Assembly (NCBI GenBank): GCA_003671025.1
Contig: QWPW01000003.1
Coordinates: 51,941-115,940, forward strand
Source of the DNA: Planctomycetota bacterium
GTDB taxonomy: Bacteria; Planctomycetota; Phycisphaerae; Phycisphaerales; SM1A02
Reading direction: 5' to 3'
Length of the DNA: 64,000 nt
The notes beneath the pieces were generated by a model, which searched no databases, was not told where the DNA came from, and saw only the letters and a program-made list of their open reading frames with translations. Each line of letters opens with the position of its first letter. Position 1 is the stretch's first letter. Made by a program: the position numbers and the translations under genes. Of this stretch, positions 9,548-17,368 are shown piece by piece.

Positions 9548-10527
9548 GCGTGGAGATGTTGCGCGTCTCGTTTCCCGTGGTCGCTAAGGCGCGCGCGCTC
9601 GTCGGTTCGCCCACGCGCGAAGCAGTCTTCTTGCGGGTAAATGACGGTGTTTGTGCAGGTTTTGGCGAGTGCGCGCCGCTCGCGGGTATGCATCACGAAT
9701 CACTCGACGATGCGATGACCGCGCTCGAAGAGTGGAGCGACGGCGCGCGCGAGTTGGAAGAACTTCCGCCTTGCGCAGCCTTCGCAGCGTCGTGTGCGGT
9801 GGAGACGATGGAGGGCTTCGGGCAGCAAGCCGTGCGCAACGCCGCGGTCGCGCACCTCTTTGTCCGTGATGGCAACGCACACGATGATGAACTGTTCTTC
9901 GAGTTGCGCGACGCACGCGTGGTCAAAGTCAAGATCGGTCGCGCGAGCGCCGCGTTTGAGATGCAGTTGCTGCGCACACTTTTGCGCGAGCTTCCGCACA
10001 TTCAGCTGCGCCTCGACGGCAATCGCTCGCTCACGCGCGACGAGTGCATGGAACGCGTGCATGGGTTGGACGCCGCGCGCATCGAGTACCTCGAAGATCC
10101 GCTGCGCAATCCTCACGAGCTCGCGTCGCTGGCCCATGCGACTGGCATTCGCATCGCGCTCGACGAAACGGTGCTGGATGATTCGATCGAAGCGATTGCG
10201 CTGCGTGAATCGCTCGCGCGTGACGGCTGCGTCGCGGCGTGGGTCTTGCGTATGTCGCGGCTTGGTTCGCTCGAATCGGTGCGCACGCGCGCGGCGCAAG
10301 CGGCTTCACTCGGCGCGGACGCCGTGCTTTCGACCGCGTTTGAGAGTTCGTACTCATTGCGCGTGGCCGTGCATTTGGCAGCCTCGATACCCAACGCGCG
10401 TCGAGCTCATGGCCTCGGCACTGCATGGGTGTTGGCCAATGATTCGTGCGCGCCCGCACTCATCGAAGACGGAGCGATCGCGGGCACACCGCTACCGATT
10501 CCTTTTGCGCAAGCGTGGGAATCATGA
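9544..10527 (+). CDS. menC: o-succinylbenzoate synthase
   Basis: Enolase-superfamily enzyme that dehydrates SHCHC to o-succinylbenzoate. It is 327 residues. The catalytic KxK is K128/K130 (VVKVKIG), and the metal ligands are D158 (LRLDGN), E184 (EYLEDP) and D207 (LDETV). These align well with E. coli MenC D161, E190 and D213. The second catalytic Lys (E. coli K235, in IKPT) appears as Arg236 here (AWVLRMSRLGS), which is unusual. Everything else, including the operon position with 4-nt overlaps on both sides, says MenC. Confidence 0.9.
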   Translation: MSVEMLRVSFPVVAKARALVGSPTREAVFLRVNDGVCAGFGECAPLAGMHHESLDDAMTALEEWSDGARELEELPPCAAFAASCAVETMEGFGQQAVRNAAVAHLFVRDGNAHDDELFFELRDARVVKVKIGRASAAFEMQLLRTLLRELPHIQLRLDGNRSLTRDECMERVHGLDAARIEYLEDPLRNPHELASLAHATGIRIALDETVLDDSIEAIALRESLARDGCVAAWVLRMSRLGSLESVRTRAAQAASLGADAVLSTAFESSYSLRVAVHLAASIPNARRAHGLGTAWVLANDSCAPALIEDGAIAGTPLPIPFAQAWES

Positions 10528-11906
10528 GGTCTTGGCGCGACGCGTTGATGGGACACTCGATCGTGTCGCCGATCTTGTTCAGCAGCGAAGGCGCCGTTTC
10601 GCGCGGAGAAATCATCGTCGACTCGCTGTACATCGATCGATGGCTCACGCGGCGTAAAGTCGGTTCCTATGCCGTGATTGCCTGCGACGCATCGCTGTCG
10701 CGCGAGTTGGTGGCACTCATTTTCGCGGCGGCGGCGGTCGGTGCCACACTGTTTCCCATCGCGGATGGGCTTCCCCCGGCGGCGCGGGCACAGCTTGAAC
10801 GCGCCGCCGGCGTCACGCTCACGCTGACCAACAGCACGTTGCGCGAGATCCTCGCCGAGGAGTCACTCACGCCTGCTCCGCCGCCACCGTTGATCGTGCG
10901 GCGAATCTTGTCGCACGCGGCATTCGCGGTTGCCACCAGCGGATCGACAGGCACGCCGCGCGTGATTTCGATTCCGTGGTCCGCGGCGCATATGAGCGCG
11001 ATCAATGGAGCAAGTGTGATTCCGTTTCGCATCGGCGACGTGTGGCTCGCCTCACTCTCTTGCGCGCACATCGGCGGATTGATGATCGTGGTGCGCGCGC
11101 TTGTGCTTGGTGGTGCGGTGCGCGTCGCTACAGCACCACGACTCTGGCGTGATCTCGACGGCGTGACTCACGCATCATTAGTCGCCACGCAATTAGCGCG
11201 TTTGATGGAGGATCCGGCATCGCCTCCACCGTCACTGCGCGCAGTGATGCTCGGCGGCGGTCCGAGTTCTGCAGCGCTGCGCGACGCGGCGGTGGCGCGC
11301 ATCGGCGCGCTCTACTCGACATACGGCCTCACCGAAACATCATCGCAAGTGGCCACGACGAAGTTGCAGCATGGCGATCCCGACACGCTCGTCGGCGCGC
11401 CGCTGCCTGACGTGAAAGTCGTGATTGATGCACGCAACAATGAGATCGTGCTCGATGGCCCGATGCTCGCGGACGCAGAGTTCATCGATGGTCGACGTGT
11501 GCGACTGCCGCGGCCGCTGTACACACGCGACGTCGGTTGGATCGACGACGCGCGAAGACTGCATGTCACTGGTCGACTCGACGGAATGTTCATTTCCGGC
11601 GGGAAAAACATCCATCCCGAAGAGATTGAACGTGCACTCAGTGCCATCAGCTCTGTGCGTGCCGTGTGTGTCGTCGCCGTCGCGGACGAGAAGTGGGGCG
11701 CGCGTCCAGTGGCGTTCATCGCGGTCGCGGACCACGCATACATGACGAAGTCGCAACTCAACTCGGCTGCGCGCGCAGCGCTGGCGCCGCACCTCATCCC
11801 CGACGCGTATTTTCTGATGCCCGAGGACGAAGCCGCGCGCGCCAAGCCTTCGCGTGCCGCACTTGCTGCGCGCCTTGCCGCGGGCGAACAGTTCACTTCG
11901 CTGTGA
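10524..11906 (+). CDS. menE: o-succinylbenzoate-CoA ligase
   Basis: Adenylate-forming enzyme that activates o-succinylbenzoate with CoA. It is 460 residues from the ATG at 10524, which overlaps the menC stop as ATGA; an in-frame ATG at 10446 exists but lies deep within menC. ANL-family motifs are present in order: the P-loop-like TSGSTGTPRV, YGLTETSSQV, and TRDVGWIDDARRLHVTGRLD followed by FISGGKNIHPEEIE. The expected catalytic Lys near the C-terminus could be in ARAKPSR. The last 14 nt overlap the convergent thioesterase gene. Confidence 0.93.
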   Translation: MRSWRDALMGHSIVSPILFSSEGAVSRGEIIVDSLYIDRWLTRRKVGSYAVIACDASLSRELVALIFAAAAVGATLFPIADGLPPAARAQLERAAGVTLTLTNSTLREILAEESLTPAPPPPLIVRRILSHAAFAVATSGSTGTPRVISIPWSAAHMSAINGASVIPFRIGDVWLASLSCAHIGGLMIVVRALVLGGAVRVATAPRLWRDLDGVTHASLVATQLARLMEDPASPPPSLRAVMLGGGPSSAALRDAAVARIGALYSTYGLTETSSQVATTKLQHGDPDTLVGAPLPDVKVVIDARNNEIVLDGPMLADAEFIDGRRVRLPRPLYTRDVGWIDDARRLHVTGRLDGMFISGGKNIHPEEIERALSAISSVRAVCVVAVADEKWGARPVAFIAVADHAYMTKSQLNSAARAALAPHLIPDAYFLMPEDEAARAKPSRAALAARLAAGEQFTSL

Positions 11907-12321
11907 CGCATTGCTGAGTGTGCGTGATCCATGCGCGCAACTTTTCTGGCAGCGTCACTGAGTTGCGCGAGGCAACATCAATACCCACGCGCTTCACCGT
12001 TGCGCTCATCACCACTTGCGCGTCGAGCGTGAATGTCCACTCCAACGAATAGCTGCTTTTGCCTATTTCTACGCGGGAAATGCGCACCATCAAGCGGTCA
12101 CCCGCGCGTACTGCGAGGCGAAAGTCTGCAGAGCAATGCACGATCGGAGTCGGCGTCAACGCGCCCGAAAGCATTTCGTGCAATTCCATTCCCCCGAGTT
12201 CGAGCCAGCGTTCGAAGAGCTCTTGCTCGAGCTCGAAGATTCTTCCATAGAAGATCACGCCCGCGGCATCGGTGAGTGGAAGTCGAATGACGAGGCGTTC
12301 GGAGAAGTCATCGATATGCAT
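11893..12321 (-). CDS. menI: Hot-dog thioesterase, probable DHNA-CoA hydrolase
   Basis: A 142-residue 4HBT-type hot-dog thioesterase. The active-site block is TDAAGVIFYGRIFELEQELFE (residues 17-37), matching the D-x-x-GVxxY...E signature of the 4-hydroxybenzoyl-CoA thioesterase family, which includes the cyanobacterial DHNA-CoA thioesterase. It converges on menE with a 14-nt overlap, and the cluster otherwise lacks the step from DHNA-CoA to DHNA, so hydrolysis of DHNA-CoA is the likely role (inference). A TATCCT hexamer lies 6 nt before its ATG, so it probably has its own leaderless promoter. Confidence 0.75.
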   Translation of the reverse strand: MHIDDFSERLVIRLPLTDAAGVIFYGRIFELEQELFERWLELGGMELHEMLSGALTPTPIVHCSADFRLAVRAGDRLMVRISRVEIGKSSYSLEWTFTLDAQVVMSATVKRVGIDVASRNSVTLPEKLRAWITHTQQCVTAK

Positions 12322-12327
12322 AATTTG

Positions 12328-12333
12328 AGGATA
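12328..12333 (-). promoter_or_regulatory. -10-like hexamer of the menI thioesterase
   Basis: On the minus strand TATCCT is followed by 6 nt and then the ATG at 12321. It is the same leaderless layout as other first genes here. No clear -35 is seen. Confidence 0.45.
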
Positions 12334-12419
12334 CGACTTTTCCCCTCAACTTCGTGGGTGCGGATCTGAGGTACAAGAGTCGCTCGGCATCACTTCGCAC
12401 CTCTCACTGAGATTCTTCC

Positions 12420-13205
12420 ATGCGCCTCTGCCCACTCTGCCCCATCGTCTTGGCTGTCGTTCCTGTTGCTCTTCTACTTGCCGCTGCACCGTTTGCGCAA
12501 AACGCAACTCCAACTGCAACTAAGGAGTGGGGCGTGCACGACCTCAAGCGTCCGCAACCCGCGCGCGTGACTGCGGGCACCTGCACCGCCAACGGCTGCA
12601 CTGCGCCGAGTGATGCGATCGTGCTCTTTGACGGCAAAGATCTGTCGAAGTGGACGGGCAACGGGGGCGACGCGAAATGGGCAGTGAAGGATGGTTACTT
12701 CCAGGCCACTTCCGGCGCGGGCAGCATCAAGACCAAGGACTCGTACGGCTCGTGCCAGATTCACATTGAGTGGATGGTGCCCGAGACTTGCAAGTGCGAG
12801 AGCCAACATGGCTGCAACAGTGGTTTGTTCTTCATGGATCGCTATGAACTGCAGATCCTCGGCTCGAATCCCAACGAAACCTATGTCGATGGCATGGCCG
12901 GCGCGATGTATGGCCAACATCCTCCGATGGTCAATCCTTGCCGACCAAATGGACAATGGAATACCTACGACGTGGTGTTCCATGCGCCCGTGTTCAAGAA
13001 GGACGGGACGCTCGAGACCGAGGGTTCGATGACCGTCTTCTTCAACGGCGTCCTCGTGCAGGACAACTCCAAGATTTTGGGCGCGACTGCCCACGCCGCG
13101 AAGGCGACCTACTCCGCGCACGAAGCCAAGCTTCCCATTGGTTTGCAAGATCACGGCGATCCCCTGTGCTTCCGCAATGTGTGGCTGCGTCCGTTGGCAA
13201 ACTAA
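12420..13205 (+). CDS. Secreted DUF1080 (3-keto-disaccharide hydrolase-like) protein
   Basis: Exported protein of 261 residues with an N-terminal signal peptide (residues 1-27, hydrophobic core IVLAVVPVALLLAAAPF). The body is a DUF1080 beta-jelly-roll domain (about residues 65-258). It starts with the family opening IVLFDGKDLSKWTGN, then DAKWAVKDGYFQ, GLFFMDRYELQIL and a WNTYDVVFHAPVF strand. DUF1080 proteins are abundant in planctomycetes, and some act on glycans or 3-keto-glycosides; the substrate here cannot be read. Extra Cys residues (CKCESQHGC, NPCRP) could form disulfides. Confidence 0.88.
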   Translation: MRLCPLCPIVLAVVPVALLLAAAPFAQNATPTATKEWGVHDLKRPQPARVTAGTCTANGCTAPSDAIVLFDGKDLSKWTGNGGDAKWAVKDGYFQATSGAGSIKTKDSYGSCQIHIEWMVPETCKCESQHGCNSGLFFMDRYELQILGSNPNETYVDGMAGAMYGQHPPMVNPCRPNGQWNTYDVVFHAPVFKKDGTLETEGSMTVFFNGVLVQDNSKILGATAHAAKATYSAHEAKLPIGLQDHGDPLCFRNVWLRPLAN

Positions 13206-13277
13206 GAGAGTTCGCGCGACGATTACCACGACGCAGTTGACTGCAAACGCGCGTGAACACTGGTCACGGGAAAACCC

Positions 13278-13526
13278 ATGGGATTCACTTTTCGTCGTTC
13301 GATGAATGTTGGCCCGTTCCGCGTCAACCTTTCTAAGGGTGGTGTGGGTTGGTCCGTCGGCGGGCGCGGGTTTCGTACTGGAACCAGCGCCCGCGGGCGT
13401 AAATACAGCGTTTTTTCGATCCCCGGCACCGGCGTGGGCTATCGCGCGTCTCGCGGTTGTTTGCTGGCACTCGTCGCGCCGAGCGCCGTGCTGCTCGCAC
13501 TCGCGGCCATCACTGCTTCGCAATAA
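13278..13526 (+). CDS. DUF4236 domain protein
   Basis: Small protein, 82 residues. Residues 1-58 are a DUF4236 domain, recognised from MGFTFRRS, VNLSKGGVGWSVGGRGFRTG and SIPGTGVGYR. A single hydrophobic helix follows (about residues 60-80, CLLALVAPSAVLLALAAI), so it is probably membrane anchored. The function of DUF4236 is unknown. No SD is obvious. A GC hairpin without a T-run follows at 13531-13548. Confidence 0.8.
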   Translation: MGFTFRRSMNVGPFRVNLSKGGVGWSVGGRGFRTGTSARGRKYSVFSIPGTGVGYRASRGCLLALVAPSAVLLALAAITASQ

Positions 13527-13573
13527 ACATGCCGCCTTCTTTGGCGGCTCCCAACCAACATTAGGAGACTCAA

Positions 13574-13930
13574 ATGAGCAACCGTCCCAACATCGTCGCC
13601 ACTCTTCATTTCAAACGCACGCTGCGCACGGCGAGCAGCGAGCGTCTCGTTGCACTGCATGGAACGCGCGATGCAGTCGCGGTCGATCTTCACTTTCTTC
13701 CCGACGGCACTGCGGCGGGAACAGTCACTGTGCTCGATGGATCGGGCATTACTGACGCGGATGTCCCTGAGTTGCTCGAGCGCATCGATGAAGACTTTCT
13801 TCCCGGCATCCAGCTCGGCGACGAAGACGAAGAAGGCAATGCCGGCGTGAGTTTCACCGTTGTCTTCGCGCGCGGAGCGGAGAGTTTTCAGAGCGCACCT
13901 TCGACGCCTTCGCCTGCGCGCGGACGCTGA
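13574..13930 (+). CDS. Hypothetical cytoplasmic protein, 118 aa
   Basis: I do not recognise a family. It has a good SD (aggag, 6-9 nt before the ATG) and no signal peptide. The first half is basic and beta-rich, and the middle is strongly acidic (LLERIDEDFLPGIQLGDEDEEGN). A 20-residue Ser/Pro/Ala tail ends the protein. Codon choice matches the neighbours. It sits between a DUF4236 gene and a lipoprotein gene; nothing in the context suggests a role. Confidence 0.7.
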   Translation: MSNRPNIVATLHFKRTLRTASSERLVALHGTRDAVAVDLHFLPDGTAAGTVTVLDGSGITDADVPELLERIDEDFLPGIQLGDEDEEGNAGVSFTVVFARGAESFQSAPSTPSPARGR

Positions 13931-13976
13931 GCGCGCAAAGTGCACAGAGAGTATCGCGGCAGTCGAAACAACCGCC

Positions 13977-14738
13977 ATGAACACGACTCTGTCACGCGCG
14001 TCCTTGTTAGCTCCTCGCTGGTTGTGCATGATGGTGACCATCATCGGTGCGGCATTGATTGCATTGATGAGCAACGGTTGCGCCACGGCTGCGAAGTCGG
14101 GCGTGAACGTCAGTTTGGATCAGGCGAGTCTTACATCCATAGACGCCGTTGGCTCATGGACGTTGACCGACGATGAGAACACGACCTTCGACGTGGTGTT
14201 GGCGGAGAGCGGCGTCGCGAGCAGTAATTGGTCCAAAGGCCCAACAGGTGCGCAGGGAGAAATCGGTACGTGGTCGTTGCGCGATGACTGCATCGTCGCC
14301 GAGTACGAAGACGGTTGGTGCGACACGATTTTTCGCAATGAGCAAGGCAAGATGAGCAAGCGTTCGTACGCGCCCGGCGTTGCGCGAACCGGCGCGCCGA
14401 GCAACACCGGTCAAGCGGTGCGCACGCCCGCCGCCTATGCATCGTGGGTTGGGGTCTACGAGACGCCGATGGCGCAGTCGCGGGTTGGACGCCAGTTCTA
14501 TGTGGCCATTCAATCGAGTCACGTCGCGTGGAAGACCGCCGATGAGGTGCGTGTCGGCAGCTGGTGGATCGAAGGCGGGTGGCTGCGCGTGCGCTGGGCC
14601 GATGGTTGGTTCGATGAGTTTCGGCCCCTTGCAGGCAAGATCGAAGTGCGGTCGTGGAAGCCGGGATCTCCGCTCGACGGCAAGGGCAACCCTGCGGGCG
14701 AGCCGACAAACATCGGTGTTTCGCGGCGAATGCACTAG
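13977..14738 (+). CDS. Hypothetical two-repeat lipoprotein
   Basis: A 253-residue exported protein. The ATG at 13977 is preferred because it begins a clean signal peptide ending in SNGC (residues 26-29), an imperfect lipobox; upstream in-frame starts overlap the previous gene. The mature part holds two related modules of about 75 residues. Each has a G(T/S)W core, a DGW(C/F)D(T/E)(I/F) strand and a closing RS(Y/W)xPG, at about residues 56-135 and 155-235. This suggests a duplicated Trp-rich beta domain. The function is unknown. Confidence 0.75.
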   Translation: MNTTLSRASLLAPRWLCMMVTIIGAALIALMSNGCATAAKSGVNVSLDQASLTSIDAVGSWTLTDDENTTFDVVLAESGVASSNWSKGPTGAQGEIGTWSLRDDCIVAEYEDGWCDTIFRNEQGKMSKRSYAPGVARTGAPSNTGQAVRTPAAYASWVGVYETPMAQSRVGRQFYVAIQSSHVAWKTADEVRVGSWWIEGGWLRVRWADGWFDEFRPLAGKIEVRSWKPGSPLDGKGNPAGEPTNIGVSRRMH

Positions 14739-14901
14739 TTTCGCGCGCGTGGCTTCTGTGTGCATCGACGCGAGCCGGCATCGCGCTTGGGGTGGAGCGA
14801 AGGCTCACCGGCTCGCTGCCACGTTGCCGCATGTCGGACGCACAAACTTTTCGTCTCGCTCCAAATGGACGCTTGCGACTAGCCTTCGTGTAGTCGCGCA
14901 C

Positions 14902-14910
14902 TAGTATCCA
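14902..14910 (+). promoter_or_regulatory. -10-like element before the GH13 gene
   Basis: Overlapping TAGTAT (14902-14907) and TATCCA (14905-14910) hexamers lie 9 and 6 nt before the ATG at 14917. The spacing matches the leaderless layout and favours 14917 over the internal ATG at 14959. Confidence 0.35.
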
Positions 14911-14916
14911 TTACTC

Positions 14917-17127
14917 ATGCGCACGATTCCCGTGCGGGTGTTGTTGCCCCGAGATCCCATGAACAGATTCGCATCGTCCATCCGTCGCGCAGGATCATTC
15001 ACTCTCGTTTGCGTGCTCGGCCTCACCGGTTTCGCACAGGCGCAGAGTGCGCGGCCCGGCGTGGGCGCGATTCCATACTTTTCGCCGCTGCCTGCGGGAA
15101 CCACCTTTCGCGTTTGGGCCCCCAACGCTTCTGCGGTGCGCGTGGCGGGTTCGTTTAACGGGTGGAACGCGACGAGTCATCCGCTCGTGAACGAGGGCAA
15201 CGGATACTGGTCCAACGACATCAACTATGTCTATGCAGGAACGCAATACAAATATGTGATCACCAACGCGAGCCTGACGTTGTGGAAAAACGACGCGCGC
15301 GCGCGGCAACTTACGAACTCCGCGGGCAACTCGGTGGTCTATTCGCCAGTCGCCTATCAGTGGCAGAATCCAAATTTTCAGATCAGTAGTTGGAACGAGC
15401 TCGTGATCTATGAGATGCACATCGGAACCTTCGGTCAAACGCCCAAAGGAACCGTGCCCGCCAACTTTGATCAAGCGAAAGCGAAGCTCGATCAACTGCA
15501 AGATCTCGGAGTCAACGCGATTCAAGTGATGCCGTTTTGCGAGTTCCCCCAAGGCGTTTCTTGGGGTTACAACGGCGCGCATCCGTGGGCCGTGGAGTCG
15601 GCGTATGGCACGCCCACCGACCTCAAAGAATTCGTGGATGCCGCGCATTCTCGGGGAATTGCAGTACTTGGTGACCTCGTGTTCAACCACATCGGTCCCA
15701 ACGATGTGGATCTCTGGCAGTACGACGGATGGAACCAGAGCAGCGGTGGGGGCATCTACTTCTTCCAAGATTCGCGCGCGGTCACTCCTTGGGGCAACAC
15801 CCGTCCCGACTACTCGCGCAACGAAGTGCGTTCCTACTTGCGCGACAACGTGATGTATTGGCTCGAGGACTTTCATCTCGATGGTCAACGCATGGATGGA
15901 ACCAAGTACATCCGCAAAGTCGATCAATTCGGCCCCGACATTCCCGAGGGTTGGACGCTGCTGCAGTCGATCAATGATTCAATGAATGCCACGCAAGGCG
16001 GCAAGATTTCGATTTGCGAAGACCTCGACAACAACGCGTGGCTGACGAAGAGCACCGGTGCGGGCGGCGCGGGATTCGATGCCCAATGGGACGCGCAGTT
16101 CTACTGGCCCGTGCGCACGAATCTCATTTCTGCCAATGACTCTGATCGCGATATGTATGCCATCAAGAATGCGGTGCTGGCCAACTACAACGGCGACGCA
16201 TTTCAACGCGTGGTGTACACCGAGAGTCACGACGAAATCGCCAACGGACAATCGCGCATGCCTGAGGCGATTTGGCCGGGGAACGCGGCGAGTTGGTATT
16301 CGAAAAAACGCTCGACTCTCGGCGCCGCAGTGGTGATGACTTCGCCGGGGATCCCCATGATTTTCCAGGGACAGGAGTTTCTTGAGGACGCGGCGAGTTG
16401 GTATTCGAAAAAACGCTCGACTCTCGGCGCCGCAGTGGTGATGACTTCGCCGGGGATCCCCATGATTTTCCAGGGACAGGAGTTTCTTGAGGACGGTTAC
16501 TTCCAAGACACCGATCCCCTTGATTGGTCCAAAGGCACAACCTTCGCGGGAATTCGTGCGCTGTACAAAGATCTCATCGCGCTGCGCAAGAACACCGCAG
16601 GCCTGACCCGCGGACTTTCGGGCCAGAACACCAATGTCTTTCATGTCAACAATTCGCTGAAGACGCTCGCATATCACCGTTGGATGAACGGTGGCCAGCG
16701 CGACGACACCGTGGTGGTGATGAACTTCTCCAACACGCCGCGCATCGGCTATCGCATCGGCATGCCGCGCGATGGGCAGTGGAAGGTGCGCTTCAACAGC
16801 GATTGGAATGGCTACGACAGCGGATTCGCCAACACGGGCGCGTTCGACATCGACGCGAGTTACGCCACGCCGTGGGACGGACTTGCTGCAAGCGCGGTGT
16901 TCGACATCGGCCCGTACACCTGTCTGATTTTTTCGCAGGGCGACGCGCCTCCCGTGGGAAATCCTGCGGACATCAACAGTGATGGCGCGGTGAACGGTGC
17001 CGACCTTGCGCTGCTGCTCGGTGCGTGGGGACAAACGGGCGGCTCGGCCGACGTGAACGACAACGGAATCGTGGATGCCGCGGATCTCGCGGCGCTGCTC
17101 GCGCAATGGGGTTGGACCGCGCCGTAA
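14917..17127 (+). CDS. Secreted GH13 alpha-glucan enzyme with CBM48-like N-domain and dockerin-like tail; internal 105-bp duplication
   Basis: Exported glycoside hydrolase of 736 residues. Signal peptide about residues 1-42; CBM48-like domain (FRVWAPNASAVRVAGSFNGWN) about 62-140; GH13 barrel about 160-600. All four GH13 blocks are visible: LGDLVFNHIG (I), LDGQRMDGTKYI with the nucleophile Asp (II), ISICEDLD with the acid/base Glu (III) and TESHDEIANG (IV). Domain order resembles branching enzymes and trehalohydrolases; the exact reaction is uncertain. The tail has two dockerin-type calcium repeats (DINSDGAVNGADLALLLGAWG and DVNDNGIVDAADLAALL). Residues 457-491 and 492-526 are identical because of an exact 105-bp duplication covering the GIPMIFQGQE strand, which may impair folding. 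An alternative start is 14959. Confidence 0.88.
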   Translation: MRTIPVRVLLPRDPMNRFASSIRRAGSFTLVCVLGLTGFAQAQSARPGVGAIPYFSPLPAGTTFRVWAPNASAVRVAGSFNGWNATSHPLVNEGNGYWSNDINYVYAGTQYKYVITNASLTLWKNDARARQLTNSAGNSVVYSPVAYQWQNPNFQISSWNELVIYEMHIGTFGQTPKGTVPANFDQAKAKLDQLQDLGVNAIQVMPFCEFPQGVSWGYNGAHPWAVESAYGTPTDLKEFVDAAHSRGIAVLGDLVFNHIGPNDVDLWQYDGWNQSSGGGIYFFQDSRAVTPWGNTRPDYSRNEVRSYLRDNVMYWLEDFHLDGQRMDGTKYIRKVDQFGPDIPEGWTLLQSINDSMNATQGGKISICEDLDNNAWLTKSTGAGGAGFDAQWDAQFYWPVRTNLISANDSDRDMYAIKNAVLANYNGDAFQRVVYTESHDEIANGQSRMPEAIWPGNAASWYSKKRSTLGAAVVMTSPGIPMIFQGQEFLEDAASWYSKKRSTLGAAVVMTSPGIPMIFQGQEFLEDGYFQDTDPLDWSKGTTFAGIRALYKDLIALRKNTAGLTRGLSGQNTNVFHVNNSLKTLAYHRWMNGGQRDDTVVVMNFSNTPRIGYRIGMPRDGQWKVRFNSDWNGYDSGFANTGAFDIDASYATPWDGLAASAVFDIGPYTCLIFSQGDAPPVGNPADINSDGAVNGADLALLLGAWGQTGGSADVNDNGIVDAADLAALLAQWGWTAP
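16285..16494 (+). repeat. Exact 105-bp in-frame tandem duplication inside the GH13 gene
   Basis: Units 16285-16389 and 16390-16494 are identical. They encode 35 residues beginning AASWYSKKRSTLG and ending FQGQEFLED. In GH13 enzymes this segment (helix 7 plus strand 8 of the barrel) occurs once. The duplication keeps the frame. Confidence 0.97.
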
Positions 17128-17297
17128 CTTTCCGCGTCGTTCGCCCCGTAACTCGCGCCGGAATTCCTGCGCACGCATCGCGGCTGATCGCGCGATGGAA
17201 ATATGCCGCGAACTTTTCCGCGATAAAGCTCTTGAAAGCGCGGCTACTTCGCAGATTTCATTTGTGAGCGAGCAACTCCTGAGCTAGGTTGTATGAC

Positions 17298-17328
17298 TTG
17301 ACCGTTCTTTCGGATCGCGGACGATAGT
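17298..17328 (+). promoter_or_regulatory. Possible promoter of the dockerin-tailed secreted protein
   Basis: TTGACC (17298-17303) and GATAGT (17323-17328), spaced by 19 bp, lie about 40 bp before the ATG at 17369. The spacing is longer than ideal. Confidence 0.3.
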
Positions 17329-17368
17329 TGCTGCGATCTGTACTCGCACCAACTCCGGAGATCGTTAG

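Noticed and set aside
13531..13548. GC hairpin after the DUF4236 gene as a terminator
   Set aside because: The 6-bp stem has no following T-run.
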